A stretch of 64,000 nt of DNA from an uncultured Gammaproteobacteria bacterium (GTDB taxonomy: Bacteria > Pseudomonadota > Gammaproteobacteria > Arenicellales > CAJQKF01): contig CAJQKF010000040.1 in the NCBI GenBank assembly GCA_905478855.1, positions 1 through 64,000 on the forward strand, in the 5' to 3' direction. The notes under the pieces were generated by a model. That model saw only the letters and a list, made by a program, of their open reading frames with translations. It was not told the origin of the DNA and made no database searches. The position numbers were made by a program, and so were the translations under genes. Of the stretch, positions 27,996 to 36,556 are shown piece by piece. Every line of letters begins with the position of its first letter. Position 1 is the first letter of the stretch.

Positions 27996-29264
27996 ATGAC
28001 TCATATCGACTCCATTTCCGAGTACGTTCACACATGCGGCAAACATGCCCGCAGAATCTCTCGTGTATTGTCTTGTGCAAAAACGGCACAAAAAAATCAG
28101 GCGTTGGAAAACATTGCTAGCCACTTGGAAAGTCAAATTCAGAAAATTATCCATGCGAATGGCCAAGATTTGCAATCTGGTAAACAAAAAGGGTTATCGG
28201 AAGCATTGTTGGATCGTTTAGAGTTAGACTCTAATCGAATAATGTCGATGGCTAGCGGTTTGCGCGATATCGCTGCTTTGCCAGATCCGGTAGGTCAAAT
28301 CAGCGGGCTTCAGCAACGTCCTTCGGGCATTCGTGTTGGCAAAATGCGTGTTCCCATTGGTGTTATTTTTATTATTTATGAGTCACGCCCAAATGTGACC
28401 GCAGACGCTGCCGCATTGTGTTTGAAATCGGGCAATGCGGTTATTTTGCGTGGTGGATCTGAAGCGATTAATTCTAATTTAGCTATTGCAGAGTCTATTC
28501 AATATGGCCTTAAACAAGCTGGTTTATCAGAACATGTTATTCAGGTTTTGAATACTACGGATCGTGATGCTGTTGGACAATTAGTAAAGTTGCCTGAATA
28601 TATAGATGTTGTTATACCGCGTGGTGGCCGTTCCTTAATTGAGCGAATTAGTGCCGATTCTGATGTTCCGGTAATTAAACACTTAGATGGAATTTGCCAT
28701 GTTTACATTGATGACGATGCGGATATAGATAAGGCGATTGCGGTCGCTTACAATGCGAAAACACGAAGATATGGTATTTGTGGTGCGATGGAAACATTGT
28801 TGGTGGCCGCATCCGTCGTTGAGCAAGTACTACCAGAGCTGTGTCGGCAATATCAGCAAAAAGGGGTTGAGCTTCGCGGTTGTGAAAAAACTCGAAAACT
28901 TATCGATAACGTTGTTTTGGCAACTGATAGTGATTGGGCTAGTGAGTATTTAGCTCCAATTTTGTCAATCAAAGTCGTTGCTGGATTAGATGAAGCGATT
29001 GAACACATCAGCAAGTGGGGTTCTGCTCACACCGACTCGATAATTACAGAAAATATTAGCAATGCGGACAAGTTTGTATCTCAGGTAGATTCAAGCTCAG
29101 TAATGGTAAATGCTTCAACCCAATTTGCAGACGGCTTTGAATACGGGCTTGGCGCAGAAATCGGAATAAGTACAAACAAGTTACATGTGCGTGGCCCCGT
29201 AGGTCTGGAAGGATTGACCACCGAGAAGTTCGTGGTTTATGGCGACGGTAGTGTGCGTGATTAG
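27996..29264 (+). CDS. proA: Gamma-glutamyl phosphate reductase
   Basis: NADPH-dependent reduction of gamma-glutamyl phosphate to glutamate semialdehyde in proline synthesis. The 422-residue aldehyde-dehydrogenase-fold protein has [27 protein letters not shown], the catalytic Cys262 in [11 protein letters not shown] and the late motif [20 protein letters not shown]. Lies 21 bases after holA. proB is not in the window. Confidence 0.96.
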   Translation: MTHIDSISEYVHTCGKHARRISRVLSCAKTAQKNQALENIASHLESQIQKIIHANGQDLQSGKQKGLSEALLDRLELDSNRIMSMASGLRDIAALPDPVGQISGLQQRPSGIRVGKMRVPIGVIFIIYESRPNVTADAAALCLKSGNAVILRGGSEAINSNLAIAESIQYGLKQAGLSEHVIQVLNTTDRDAVGQLVKLPEYIDVVIPRGGRSLIERISADSDVPVIKHLDGICHVYIDDDADIDKAIAVAYNAKTRRYGICGAMETLLVAASVVEQVLPELCRQYQQKGVELRGCEKTRKLIDNVVLATDSDWASEYLAPILSIKVVAGLDEAIEHISKWGSAHTDSIITENISNADKFVSQVDSSSVMVNASTQFADGFEYGLGAEIGISTNKLHVRGPVGLEGLTTEKFVVYGDGSVRD

Positions 29265-29294
29265 TTCGATGAGAAGCTAAAGGCGTTTGTCACA

Positions 29295-29921
29295 TTGAAT
29301 TCTGCTGTGGGTATTTTTGGAGGAACTTTTGATCCTTTTCATAATTGTCATTTGACTATTTTGGAAGCCTTTCTGGAAGTCACTTCATTTGCTAAGGTTC
29401 ACGTTATCCCTGCCAAAATACCGGCTCTTCGCGATAGTCCCGAATCAAGTGCAGAAGATCGTTTAGTAATGGCACGGTTAGGCACCAAAGGGTTATCTAA
29501 TGTTGTCTGCGATGATCGTGAGATCCAGCGGCCAGGGACGTCGTATACGATCGATAGTTTACGATCTTTGGCTATCGAAAACGTACACCAACCTTTGATA
29601 CTGGCTTTAGGGCGCGATGCCTTTGATCAAATGGAGAGCTGGGCCGATTGGGAAGAAATTTTTCAGCTGGCCAGTTTGGTGGTTTTTAATCGTCCCGGTA
29701 GTGATTATGCTGATAGCCCGCGATGGTTGCCAGCCTGTGCGCGAATTGTGAATTCATTTGATCAGTGTTCAAAGGCTGGTCAAGTACTCTTTTTGAAAAA
29801 TAAACCATGTTACGGATCTGCGACCAAGATCCGTCGCTTATTGAAGGAAAACCTTAGTATTCATCATCTTGTACCATCTGGCGTACATGAATACATAAAA
29901 TCCCGGAATTTATATGTCTAA
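29295..29921 (+). CDS. nadD: Nicotinate-nucleotide adenylyltransferase NadD
   Basis: Makes deamido-NAD from nicotinate mononucleotide and ATP. The 208-residue protein has GGTFDPFH from residue 9, but the usual HxGH nucleotide motif reads H16-N-C-H19, with Cys in place of Gly. The second motif appears as GSATKIRRLL near 175 (family: S-x-T-x-I-R). LALGRDAFDQMESWADWEEI fits NadD. Start is TTG. Its stop overlaps rsfS. Confidence 0.93.
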   Translation: MNSAVGIFGGTFDPFHNCHLTILEAFLEVTSFAKVHVIPAKIPALRDSPESSAEDRLVMARLGTKGLSNVVCDDREIQRPGTSYTIDSLRSLAIENVHQPLILALGRDAFDQMESWADWEEIFQLASLVVFNRPGSDYADSPRWLPACARIVNSFDQCSKAGQVLFLKNKPCYGSATKIRRLLKENLSIHHLVPSGVHEYIKSRNLYV

Positions 29922-30288
29922 AGTAAGTAAAACGATATCCGATATTGATCACCTCTGTACTGAAGTCATTAGTTGTCTTGAAGACAATAAGGGTGAAAAT
30001 ATTGTTCAACTATCTGTCTCTAAATTGACCACTATTGCGGATTACTTTGTGATAGTGACAGGTAATTCATCACGGCATGTTCGTGCACTGGCGATTAATG
30101 CCGTAAGGGATCTGCGTGATAAAGGAATTAAATCATTGAGAATGGAAGGTGAGGATTCTGGCGAATGGGCGGTAATTGATTATGGCGACATCATCATCCA
30201 TGTCATGCAGCCTGAAGTTCGTGCATTTTATGATTTGGAATCTTTGTGGCGACCCGGGTCTGCACATATTGCTGAGAAGCTTCAATAA
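29914..30288 (+). CDS. rsfS: Ribosomal silencing factor RsfS
   Basis: Binds ribosomal protein uL14 and blocks subunit joining in starved cells. The 124-residue DUF143 protein has NIVQLSVSKLTTIADYFVIVTGNSSRHVRA and ends with the domain motif GEWAVIDYGDIIIHVM followed by FYDLESLW. Overlaps nadD by eight bases, the usual neighbour. Confidence 0.96.
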   Translation: MSKVSKTISDIDHLCTEVISCLEDNKGENIVQLSVSKLTTIADYFVIVTGNSSRHVRALAINAVRDLRDKGIKSLRMEGEDSGEWAVIDYGDIIIHVMQPEVRAFYDLESLWRPGSAHIAEKLQ

Positions 30289-30303
30289 GCCAATTTTATA
30301 AGC

Positions 30304-30771
30304 GTGAACTGTTATCTCATCGCAATCGGGAATCGTATGCCGACATGGGTAAATCAAGGTGTTGATGAATATCGTAAGCGAATTATAGGTTCGGTTTCTT
30401 TTAAAGTGATAGAAATCCCCGCAATTAAACGTGGAAAAAATCCCGATTTAAAACGCATTGCCGATCAGGAAGGAAAACTATTATTGGCGGCTTTACCGTC
30501 TAATGTTTTGCCGATCGCATTGGATCGGTTAGGAAAAGAATACGATACCGAGATGCTCGCAGTTCAGCTTCAGACATGGGTTGATGATGCGCAGGACGTA
30601 GCGTTTTTGGTGGGTGGTCCCGAAGGACTATCCGATCAATGTCTTGCTGAGTGCAGGCTGCGATTAAAACTTTCAACGTTTACATTTTCCCATACAATTG
30701 TTCGTGTAATTCTGGCAGAACAACTTTACCGTGCGTTCAGTGTAACTCGAGGATTACCCTATCACCGCTAA
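30304..30771 (+). CDS. rlmH: 23S rRNA pseudouridine-1915 N3-methyltransferase RlmH
   Basis: SPOUT-class methyltransferase acting on pseudouridine 1915 of 23S rRNA in the whole ribosome. 155 residues. The knot motifs FLVGGPEGLS near residue 102 and the C-terminal HTIVRVILAEQLYRAF...YHR are diagnostic. Start is a GTG; no in-frame ATG fits the conserved N terminus better. It lies 15 bases after rsfS. Confidence 0.97.
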   Translation: MNCYLIAIGNRMPTWVNQGVDEYRKRIIGSVSFKVIEIPAIKRGKNPDLKRIADQEGKLLLAALPSNVLPIALDRLGKEYDTEMLAVQLQTWVDDAQDVAFLVGGPEGLSDQCLAECRLRLKLSTFTFSHTIVRVILAEQLYRAFSVTRGLPYHR

Positions 30772-30778
30772 AAACGCA

Positions 30779-31348
30779 ATGTTAGTACTCGCCTCGAGTT
30801 CTCCTCGACGACAAGAGTTGTTGATACAGATGGGGCTTTGCTATGAGCTGATAAATCCCGATATTGATGAAGCTGCTATTTATGAAAAAACCACTAAAGA
30901 TCGTGTGTTGGCTATCGCGAAGGCTAAACTTGAAGCGGCAGTTGCGATGACAGGCTATACCGATACGCTTCCAGTACTTGCTGCTGATACTTCTATCGAG
31001 TGCAATAAAGTGGAATTTGGAAAACCTTTAGACGAACACCACGCATCTCAAATGCTAAGAGCTTTATCTGGAATGGCACATCAGGTTTATACTGCCGTAG
31101 TCGTTAAGACGGCTGCTGGGGTAATCTGTGATACTGTGACAACTACAGTGTGGTTTCGGCAGTTAAGTGACGAAGATATTGGTGAATATTGTCGCTCCAA
31201 AGAGCCGCTCGGTAAGGCAGGCGCGTACGCGATTCAGGGAAAAGGTGCGATGTTTGTTAAACGAATAGACGGGAGTTACAGTAATGTCGTGGGACTGCCG
31301 ATTTTTGAAACAGCAAATTTGCTGAAGATTGCAGGAGTAGCGCTATGA
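30779..31348 (+). CDS. maf: Maf-family nucleotide pyrophosphatase (YhdE type, dTTP/UTP)
   Basis: Predicted house-cleaning pyrophosphatase acting on dTTP, UTP and modified nucleotides. The 189-residue protein has the Maf start LASSSPRRQELL, a central AADTS (the catalytic Asp), GKP and the C-terminal GKAGAYAIQGKGA and VVGLPIFET. It resembles the YhdE rather than the YceF subfamily, and like E. coli yhdE it directly precedes rng. Seven bases after rlmH. Confidence 0.92.
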   Translation: MLVLASSSPRRQELLIQMGLCYELINPDIDEAAIYEKTTKDRVLAIAKAKLEAAVAMTGYTDTLPVLAADTSIECNKVEFGKPLDEHHASQMLRALSGMAHQVYTAVVVKTAAGVICDTVTTTVWFRQLSDEDIGEYCRSKEPLGKAGAYAIQGKGAMFVKRIDGSYSNVVGLPIFETANLLKIAGVAL

Positions 31349-32811
31349 CTGAAGAAATTTTGGTTAATATAACGCCACAAGAGACCCGCGTTGCTTTTGT
31401 TGAAAACGGTGTGTTGCAAGAAGTGCACATTGAGAGAAGTCATGGAAAGGGAATCACGGGAAATGTTTATCGGGGAAAAGTAGTTCGCGTGTTACCCGGT
31501 ATGCAAGCAGCATTCGTAAATATAGGTTTGGAGCGCACAGGATTTCTGCATGCCGGAGATATTCTTGTGAATCATGTAAAGGAAGGCACTAATCCTGATG
31601 AAAAAGGCTTGATTAGTAATTTGGTTCGCGAAGGTGAGCATATTGTTGTGCAGGCGATTAAAGACCCGATCGGCACCAAAGGCGCGCGGTTGACTACTAA
31701 TATTGCCATACCGTCGCGTAATTTAGTTTACTTGCCAGGTACGGATTATGTCGGAATATCCCAGAGAATTTCGGGTGACGAGGATCGTAAACGCCTTAAA
31801 AAGCTAGTTACTGAAGTTCGTGATCAAGAGCAGATAAAAGGCGGCTTTATTGTGCGTACGGCAGGGGAATCTGTCACGAGTCCCGATGTTTTGCAGGATA
31901 TACAATTCTTATGCCGAATCTGGGAGCGTATTGAAAAACAGAAAACAGAAGTAAAGTTAGGGTTGCTGCATGAAGACCTACCCCTTGCTATGCGAACATT
32001 ACGAGACTTAGCCACAGACGAGATCGAAAGAATTCGCATCGATTCTCGGGAGACATATGCTCGCGCCAGAGGTTTGGCTATGGATCTTGTCCCGGATGTC
32101 GTTCAGAAAATGGAATATTATCCCGGAGAACGTCCCATATTCGATCTGTATTCGGTTGAAGACGAAATACAAAAAGCGCTTGATCGCGCAGTGCCGCTTA
32201 AGTCTGGGGGGCATCTTGTGTTTGATCAGACAGAAGCCATGACAACGGTTGATGTTAATACTGGAGCCTACGTCGGCAAGCGTAACGTTGAGGAAACGCT
32301 TTTTAAAACTAATCTTGAAGCGACACAGTGTATTGCGCGACAATTGCGATTAAGAAATTTGGGTGGCATTATTATTGTCGATTTTATTGATATGCAGCAG
32401 GAAGAGCATCGTCGTCAAGTAATGCGAGCGCTTGACAAGGCGTTAGGTAGAGACGGTGTGCGCGCACTAATAGCTGATATGTCCTCACTGGGTCTGGTTG
32501 AAATTACGCGCAAACGAACGAGAGAAAGCCTTGAACGGACGCTGACACAACCATGCTCGGCCTGTTCAGGTAGGGGTGTGCAGAAGACTTCACAGACTAT
32601 CTGTTACGAAATATTTCGTGAGCTACTTCGTGAGTCGCGTCAGTTTGAAGCCGAAGGATTAATGGTATTAGCTTCACAGGCTGTAATTGATATGCTCGAA
32701 GATGAGGAATCGACGGGTCTAGCTGATTTACAGGCATTTATTGGCCATCCTATTCAACTACAAGTTGAACCCGCATATACACAGGAGATGTTTGATGTGG
32801 TTTTACTGTAA
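31345..32811 (+). CDS. rng: Ribonuclease G
   Basis: Endoribonuclease of the RNase E/G family, for 16S rRNA 5' maturation and mRNA decay. S1 domain (about 35-125), sensor and RNase H-like regions, then catalytic Asp303 (TTVDVNTG) and Asp346 (IIIVDFIDM), the same numbers as in E. coli RNase E. The zinc-link C404-SA-C407 is present. Length 488 aa, without the long RNase E scaffold tail, supports RNase G. Coupled to maf by ATGA. Confidence 0.96.
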   Translation: MTEEILVNITPQETRVAFVENGVLQEVHIERSHGKGITGNVYRGKVVRVLPGMQAAFVNIGLERTGFLHAGDILVNHVKEGTNPDEKGLISNLVREGEHIVVQAIKDPIGTKGARLTTNIAIPSRNLVYLPGTDYVGISQRISGDEDRKRLKKLVTEVRDQEQIKGGFIVRTAGESVTSPDVLQDIQFLCRIWERIEKQKTEVKLGLLHEDLPLAMRTLRDLATDEIERIRIDSRETYARARGLAMDLVPDVVQKMEYYPGERPIFDLYSVEDEIQKALDRAVPLKSGGHLVFDQTEAMTTVDVNTGAYVGKRNVEETLFKTNLEATQCIARQLRLRNLGGIIIVDFIDMQQEEHRRQVMRALDKALGRDGVRALIADMSSLGLVEITRKRTRESLERTLTQPCSACSGRGVQKTSQTICYEIFRELLRESRQFEAEGLMVLASQAVIDMLEDEESTGLADLQAFIGHPIQLQVEPAYTQEMFDVVLL

Positions 32812-33154
32812 ACTAACTCTATCTGCTAGTTTGATGTTGTTGGCCTGCACAGTTGTGAATGCCGATAGTTGGCGAGCGGATATTTCCCGAGCAGATTGGG
32901 TGCTAAATGTACGAGAGCACTCTGTTCAGCAAATAGAGCCGTTAACAAGACTACTGGATACCTTTATAGAAGCACAAGGGAATAAGATAGTAATTCGTTA
33001 TCCGGGTGGTGACGAAGGAGAGCGGTGGATAACTCAACTTATTGCATATTTGGTCTCTTTGGGTATCCCGTCGTCCTTTATTGAACAAGAACCTGGTTCA
33101 GGTAGACAGGGTATGATACGACTTGTCGTTGAGCAGAATGAGTCCAAACCTTAA
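32795..33154 (+). CDS. Small exported protein of unknown function
   Basis: 119 residues when started at the ATG at 32795, which has AGGAG seven bases upstream inside the end of rng. The first 23 residues look like a signal peptide (a hydrophobic stretch, then VVNAD). LLAC in it is a poor lipobox, so I favour cleavage over lipidation. The mature part is about 95 residues with a central VIRYPGGDEGERWI and a C-terminal beta-strand-like MIRLVVE; I do not recognise the family. It overlaps rng by 17 bases in another frame, so it is translated from the rng message. In E. coli the large yhdP follows rng; it is absent here. Confidence 0.65.
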   Translation: MWFYCKLTLSASLMLLACTVVNADSWRADISRADWVLNVREHSVQQIEPLTRLLDTFIEAQGNKIVIRYPGGDEGERWITQLIAYLVSLGIPSSFIEQEPGSGRQGMIRLVVEQNESKP

Positions 33155-33202
33155 GTTTTTGTAGATGATCGGTGTACAGCATTATTTTGGGTAACTAGTG
33201 TT

Positions 33203-34042
33203 TTGAAAAAATTGCCAAGAGTTGCGGCCGTTCAGTTAACGTCAAGTGACGATGTTGAAGAGAACCTGGAAAAGATTGAGCATTATTCGATGCAAGCTGC
33301 AGGGAAGGGCGCTCAGTTAGTTTCGTTTCCCGAAAATTGTGTATTAATGCCGAAATCTTCATCTCAGTTAGTAGAGGTAGCACAACAACAATCAATTCAG
33401 ATTAGAGAACGGTTAACTGAAATATCTAAGGCAAATGAAATTTGTCTTATCGCCGGTTCTATACCCTTTCCCAGTGAAGATGTTAGTCGAGTTTATGGAA
33501 CCTGTTTGGCATTTGGTTTAGATGGCAATATTGTCGGTCGTTATCAAAAAATGCATTTATTTGATGTAACGATTTCTAGTTCGGAGTCCTATCTAGAATC
33601 TGACTATACCAAAGCGGGTGAGGAGGTTGTTTGTATAGACACCCCTGTTGGTCGTGTTGGACTTACGATCTGCTACGACATTCGATTTCCTGAGCTGTAT
33701 CGAGGTCTTGGGCGATTGCAAGCGGACATTTTCAATATCCCGTCTGCGTTTACAGTGCCTACTGGTATTGCGCACTGGGAGGTTCTTCTGCGTGCACGGG
33801 CCATAGAAAATTTGAGTTATGTTATTGCCCCAGCTCAAGTTGGAAACCATCCTAGTGGGCGAAAGACTTATGGGCATACCATGATTATCGATCCGTGGGG
33901 TAAAGTGCTATCGTCTAAAGGAAGTGGGGAAGGAGTTTGTTATGCGAGTATTGATTTAGCTCATTTAAATTCCGTAAGATCTACATTTCCTGCGCGTGAT
34001 CATAGGCGTTTTTCTGAGGAGAATTTAAACTATGAACACTGA
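33203..34042 (+). CDS. Carbon-nitrogen hydrolase (nitrilase superfamily, Nit/omega-amidase type)
   Basis: Hydrolyses an amide, possibly deaminated glutathione or an omega-amide. The 279-residue protein has the full triad: E44 in FPEN, K116 in YQKMHLFD and C157 in TICYDIRFPEL. The last motif and HWEVLLRARAIEN place it in the Nit branch. Start is a TTG. A nitrilase near rng is common in gammaproteobacteria. It overlaps the next gene by 11 bases. Confidence 0.88.
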   Translation: MKKLPRVAAVQLTSSDDVEENLEKIEHYSMQAAGKGAQLVSFPENCVLMPKSSSQLVEVAQQQSIQIRERLTEISKANEICLIAGSIPFPSEDVSRVYGTCLAFGLDGNIVGRYQKMHLFDVTISSSESYLESDYTKAGEEVVCIDTPVGRVGLTICYDIRFPELYRGLGRLQADIFNIPSAFTVPTGIAHWEVLLRARAIENLSYVIAPAQVGNHPSGRKTYGHTMIIDPWGKVLSSKGSGEGVCYASIDLAHLNSVRSTFPARDHRRFSEENLNYEH

Positions 34043-35063
34043 TCTGGTTGCAGATTTGAAACGCTGTGAGCGTAAGGTGTTTTTAGATGAACCGACATCT
34101 TTTCACGCGTTAAACCATTTGGCGAAAACTATCGGTGGCCCAGAACTTTATATCAAGCGAGACGATATGGGTCCGTTGGCATTTGGTGGTAATAAACTTA
34201 GGCAGCTTGAGTTTTATTTTGGTGATGCAGTCGCTCGTGGTGCGGATACGATTCTTATTACCGGGGCTGTCCAATCGAATTTTGTTCGACTGGCTGCGGC
34301 CTGCGCTGCTAAGCTAGGTATGCATTGTCATATCCAACTTGAAGAACGTGTAAGCAAGATGGACGTTAATTATCGCAACTCAGGTAACGTGTTGCTAAAT
34401 CAAATTTTAGGTGCAACCTTACATAGTTATCCTGCGGGAGAAGATGAGAGAGGTGCGGATCTAAATTTGGAAAAATTGGCGCTAAATGTGCGTGAGCAAG
34501 GCGGTATACCTTATGTTATTCATCTAAGTAGCGACTATCCCTCCATTGGTGCTCTGGGTTATGTAGCTGGAGCTATTGAGTTAGCTCAACAGATTCAATC
34601 GAGAAATATAACGTTATCGGCTATCGTCGTGCCTTCTGGAAGTGGCGCGACCCATGCGGGGATGTTGTACGGTATGCGCGCTTTAGGCATCTCTACGCCG
34701 ATTATTGGGGCTTGTGTTAGAAGATCTGCCTCTGAGCAAGTACATCGCATCAGAACCCACTGCGACAGCATGGCAAGACAACTCCGGCAAACTAACCCGG
34801 TTGGAACTGACGATATTATTTTAAATGAGAAATTTTTGGCGCCTGGCTACGGCCGAGCTGGAGCCCACGCAAATGAAGCGATAAAACTTTCTGCGCGTTT
34901 GGAAGGCATCATTCTAGACCCCGTGTATAGTGCGAAGAGCTTTGCGTGTTTTATTGATTATGCTCGGAGAAATATAAACGGAGACCCTTTGCTGTTTCTT
35001 CATACAGGAGGATTACCTGCTATATTTGCGTATCAGGATGATATGTTGGCTGCAGTATCATAG
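34032..35063 (+). CDS. D-cysteine desulfhydrase / ACC deaminase-family PLP enzyme
   Basis: Fold-type II PLP enzyme, 343 residues. PLP lysine K55 lies in FGGNKLRQLEF, preceded by IKRDDMGPLA, the family signature. VTGA-type ITGAVQSNFVRLAAACAA and SGSGATHAGMLYG bind substrate and the PLP phosphate. D-cysteine desulfhydrase (to pyruvate, H2S, ammonia) is more likely than ACC deaminase in this lineage, but closely related enzymes also act on other amino acids such as L-cysteate. Translation appears coupled to the upstream amidase. Confidence 0.82.
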   Translation: MNTDLVADLKRCERKVFLDEPTSFHALNHLAKTIGGPELYIKRDDMGPLAFGGNKLRQLEFYFGDAVARGADTILITGAVQSNFVRLAAACAAKLGMHCHIQLEERVSKMDVNYRNSGNVLLNQILGATLHSYPAGEDERGADLNLEKLALNVREQGGIPYVIHLSSDYPSIGALGYVAGAIELAQQIQSRNITLSAIVVPSGSGATHAGMLYGMRALGISTPIIGACVRRSASEQVHRIRTHCDSMARQLRQTNPVGTDDIILNEKFLAPGYGRAGAHANEAIKLSARLEGIILDPVYSAKSFACFIDYARRNINGDPLLFLHTGGLPAIFAYQDDMLAAVS

Positions 35064-35108
35064 GGCCTTATAAGCATTGTGGAATATTCATAGTTATAAC
35101 TAACGGTG

Positions 35109-35894
35109 TTAGGTGTTTAGTATTTTGAGAGCTTGGCCATGTAACTTTAAATTGGCTGCTGCAAGCACGGTGCCATCAGATTCATTGGTTAGTCGTTTGC
35201 CGTTCCAATCTGTTATTTTGCCTCCCGCCCCTTCAACGATTGGTATCAGTGCCAGAAAATCGTAAGGCTTTAGATCCGCTTCAATAACTAAGTCTGTGTG
35301 ACCACTTGCAAGCAATCCATAGCCCAGACAATCCGTTCCGAACGCTCTGACACAAGTTACTTCGCTAAGCTTTTTGAATTGTATCCATTGCTCTGAATTG
35401 AACATTTCGGGTGTTGTCGATAACACTACAGCATCTTTTAATGATGCATTACTAGTGCTACATTTTTTACCGTTATGGGTTGTGTCCTTATGAGTGATTC
35501 CTAGCCATCTTTCTTTAAGAAGTGGCATTTCGATCACACCAAGCATCGGTTTGTCATGGTGTCCCAGAGCAATCAAAGAGCCGAAGGTTGGAACGCCTGC
35601 GACAAAACTTTTTGTCCCGTCAATAGGGTCTAGTGTCCATTGCCAAGGTGTGGAGCCTTTAGTAAGGCCGAATTCTTCACCAAAAATACTGTGATCTGGG
35701 TGACGTGATTGAATCAATTCACGCATTTCCTTTTCTATTTGCTGGTCCGCTGCAGTTATGGGGCTGAGATCCGATTTTCTATTTACACTAATTTTTTGCC
35801 GAAAGTGCGCAGCAGTTACCAGACGGGCGATATCAGCTAGTAGATTCGACGTTTCAATAAATGTATCTTCGAGTTGAGGAAGGGTGTCAGTCAT
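35109..35894 (-). CDS. Inositol-monophosphatase-family phosphatase, histidinol-phosphatase (HisN) type
   Basis: Mg-dependent phosphatase, 261 residues. Metal-binding residues are seen in GEEFG (E73-E74) and LDPIDGTKSF (D89, D92), and the late motif is ADLKPYDFLALIPIVEGAGG. The wording of these motifs (TPWQWTLDPIDGTKSF; DLKPYD) is that of HisN histidinol-phosphate phosphatases rather than SuhB. No histidine gene is adjacent, so the substrate is inferred. Convergent with the PLP enzyme and divergent from the Nudix gene. Confidence 0.82.
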   Translation of the reverse strand: MTDTLPQLEDTFIETSNLLADIARLVTAAHFRQKISVNRKSDLSPITAADQQIEKEMRELIQSRHPDHSIFGEEFGLTKGSTPWQWTLDPIDGTKSFVAGVPTFGSLIALGHHDKPMLGVIEMPLLKERWLGITHKDTTHNGKKCSTSNASLKDAVVLSTTPEMFNSEQWIQFKKLSEVTCVRAFGTDCLGYGLLASGHTDLVIEADLKPYDFLALIPIVEGAGGKITDWNGKRLTNESDGTVLAAANLKLHGQALKILNT

Positions 35895-35963
35895 AGAATT
35901 TACGGTTATTTAAGATTAAGTCCAACGGGGCTTTTGATTGTACTGTTTTACACTTAAACTACG

Positions 35964-36003
35964 TAGAAATTTTCTATCTAAAGTGCATCAATCGAAAATG
36001 CAC
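35964..36003. promoter_or_regulatory. Two palindromic sites between divergent genes
   Basis: TAGAAA-t-TTTCTA (35964-35976) is a perfect palindrome around one base. Just beyond, GTGCAT (35983-35988) and ATGCAC (35998-36003) form a second inverted repeat. They lie in the 155-base space between the HisN-like gene (minus) and the Nudix gene (plus) and may be operator sites. No known regulator motif was recognised. Confidence 0.3.
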
Positions 36004-36049
36004 ACTCTTAATTAAACGAAAAAAACTGGAGAATCGTAAGGGTAAGCCC

Positions 36050-36556
36050 ATGAATCAATCCGAAGAGTTACTAAATATTGTTGATGATTTTGATGTTGTT
36101 ATCGATACTCTTACTAGGGGCGAGATTCATCTTCGTAATCTTAAACATAGGTCCGTGCATCTATTGGTTTTTGATTCTGCGGGCCGTGTATATTTACAGA
36201 AACGTTCGCTAACGAAAGATAACAACCCCGGTCTCTGGGATTCAAGTGTTTCAGGGCACGTGGATGCGGGGGAGAGCTATGACTCCTGTGTCATTCGTGA
36301 GGCCCAGGAAGAAATAGGCTTACATTTGAAAGAAGTGCCAGAGAGATTATTTAAATTAGATGCATGTAATGCTACCGGAAACGAGTTTACCTGGATATAT
36401 CGTTGTATATCCGAAGGACCATTCGTTTTACATTCAGAAGAAATTGATTATTGCGAATGGTTTACACCAGAGACTGTAGATCATTGGCTACTTGAGGATT
36501 CGAGTACAATGGCGAGAAGCGCTCAGCTTATTTGGCGAACTTACCGATCTTTGTAA
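36050..36556 (+). CDS. Nudix hydrolase, isopentenyl-diphosphate isomerase-like subgroup
   Basis: 168 residues with the complete Nudix box GHVDAGESYDSCVIREAQEEIGL in its usual spacing near residue 70. The preceding HLLVFDSAGRVYLQKRS and NNPGLWDSSVSGHV resemble the YfcD/IDI-like group. The substrate cannot be predicted. Its last 16 bases overlap the 3' end of avtA on the other strand. Confidence 0.85.
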   Translation: MNQSEELLNIVDDFDVVIDTLTRGEIHLRNLKHRSVHLLVFDSAGRVYLQKRSLTKDNNPGLWDSSVSGHVDAGESYDSCVIREAQEEIGLHLKEVPERLFKLDACNATGNEFTWIYRCISEGPFVLHSEEIDYCEWFTPETVDHWLLEDSSTMARSAQLIWRTYRSL

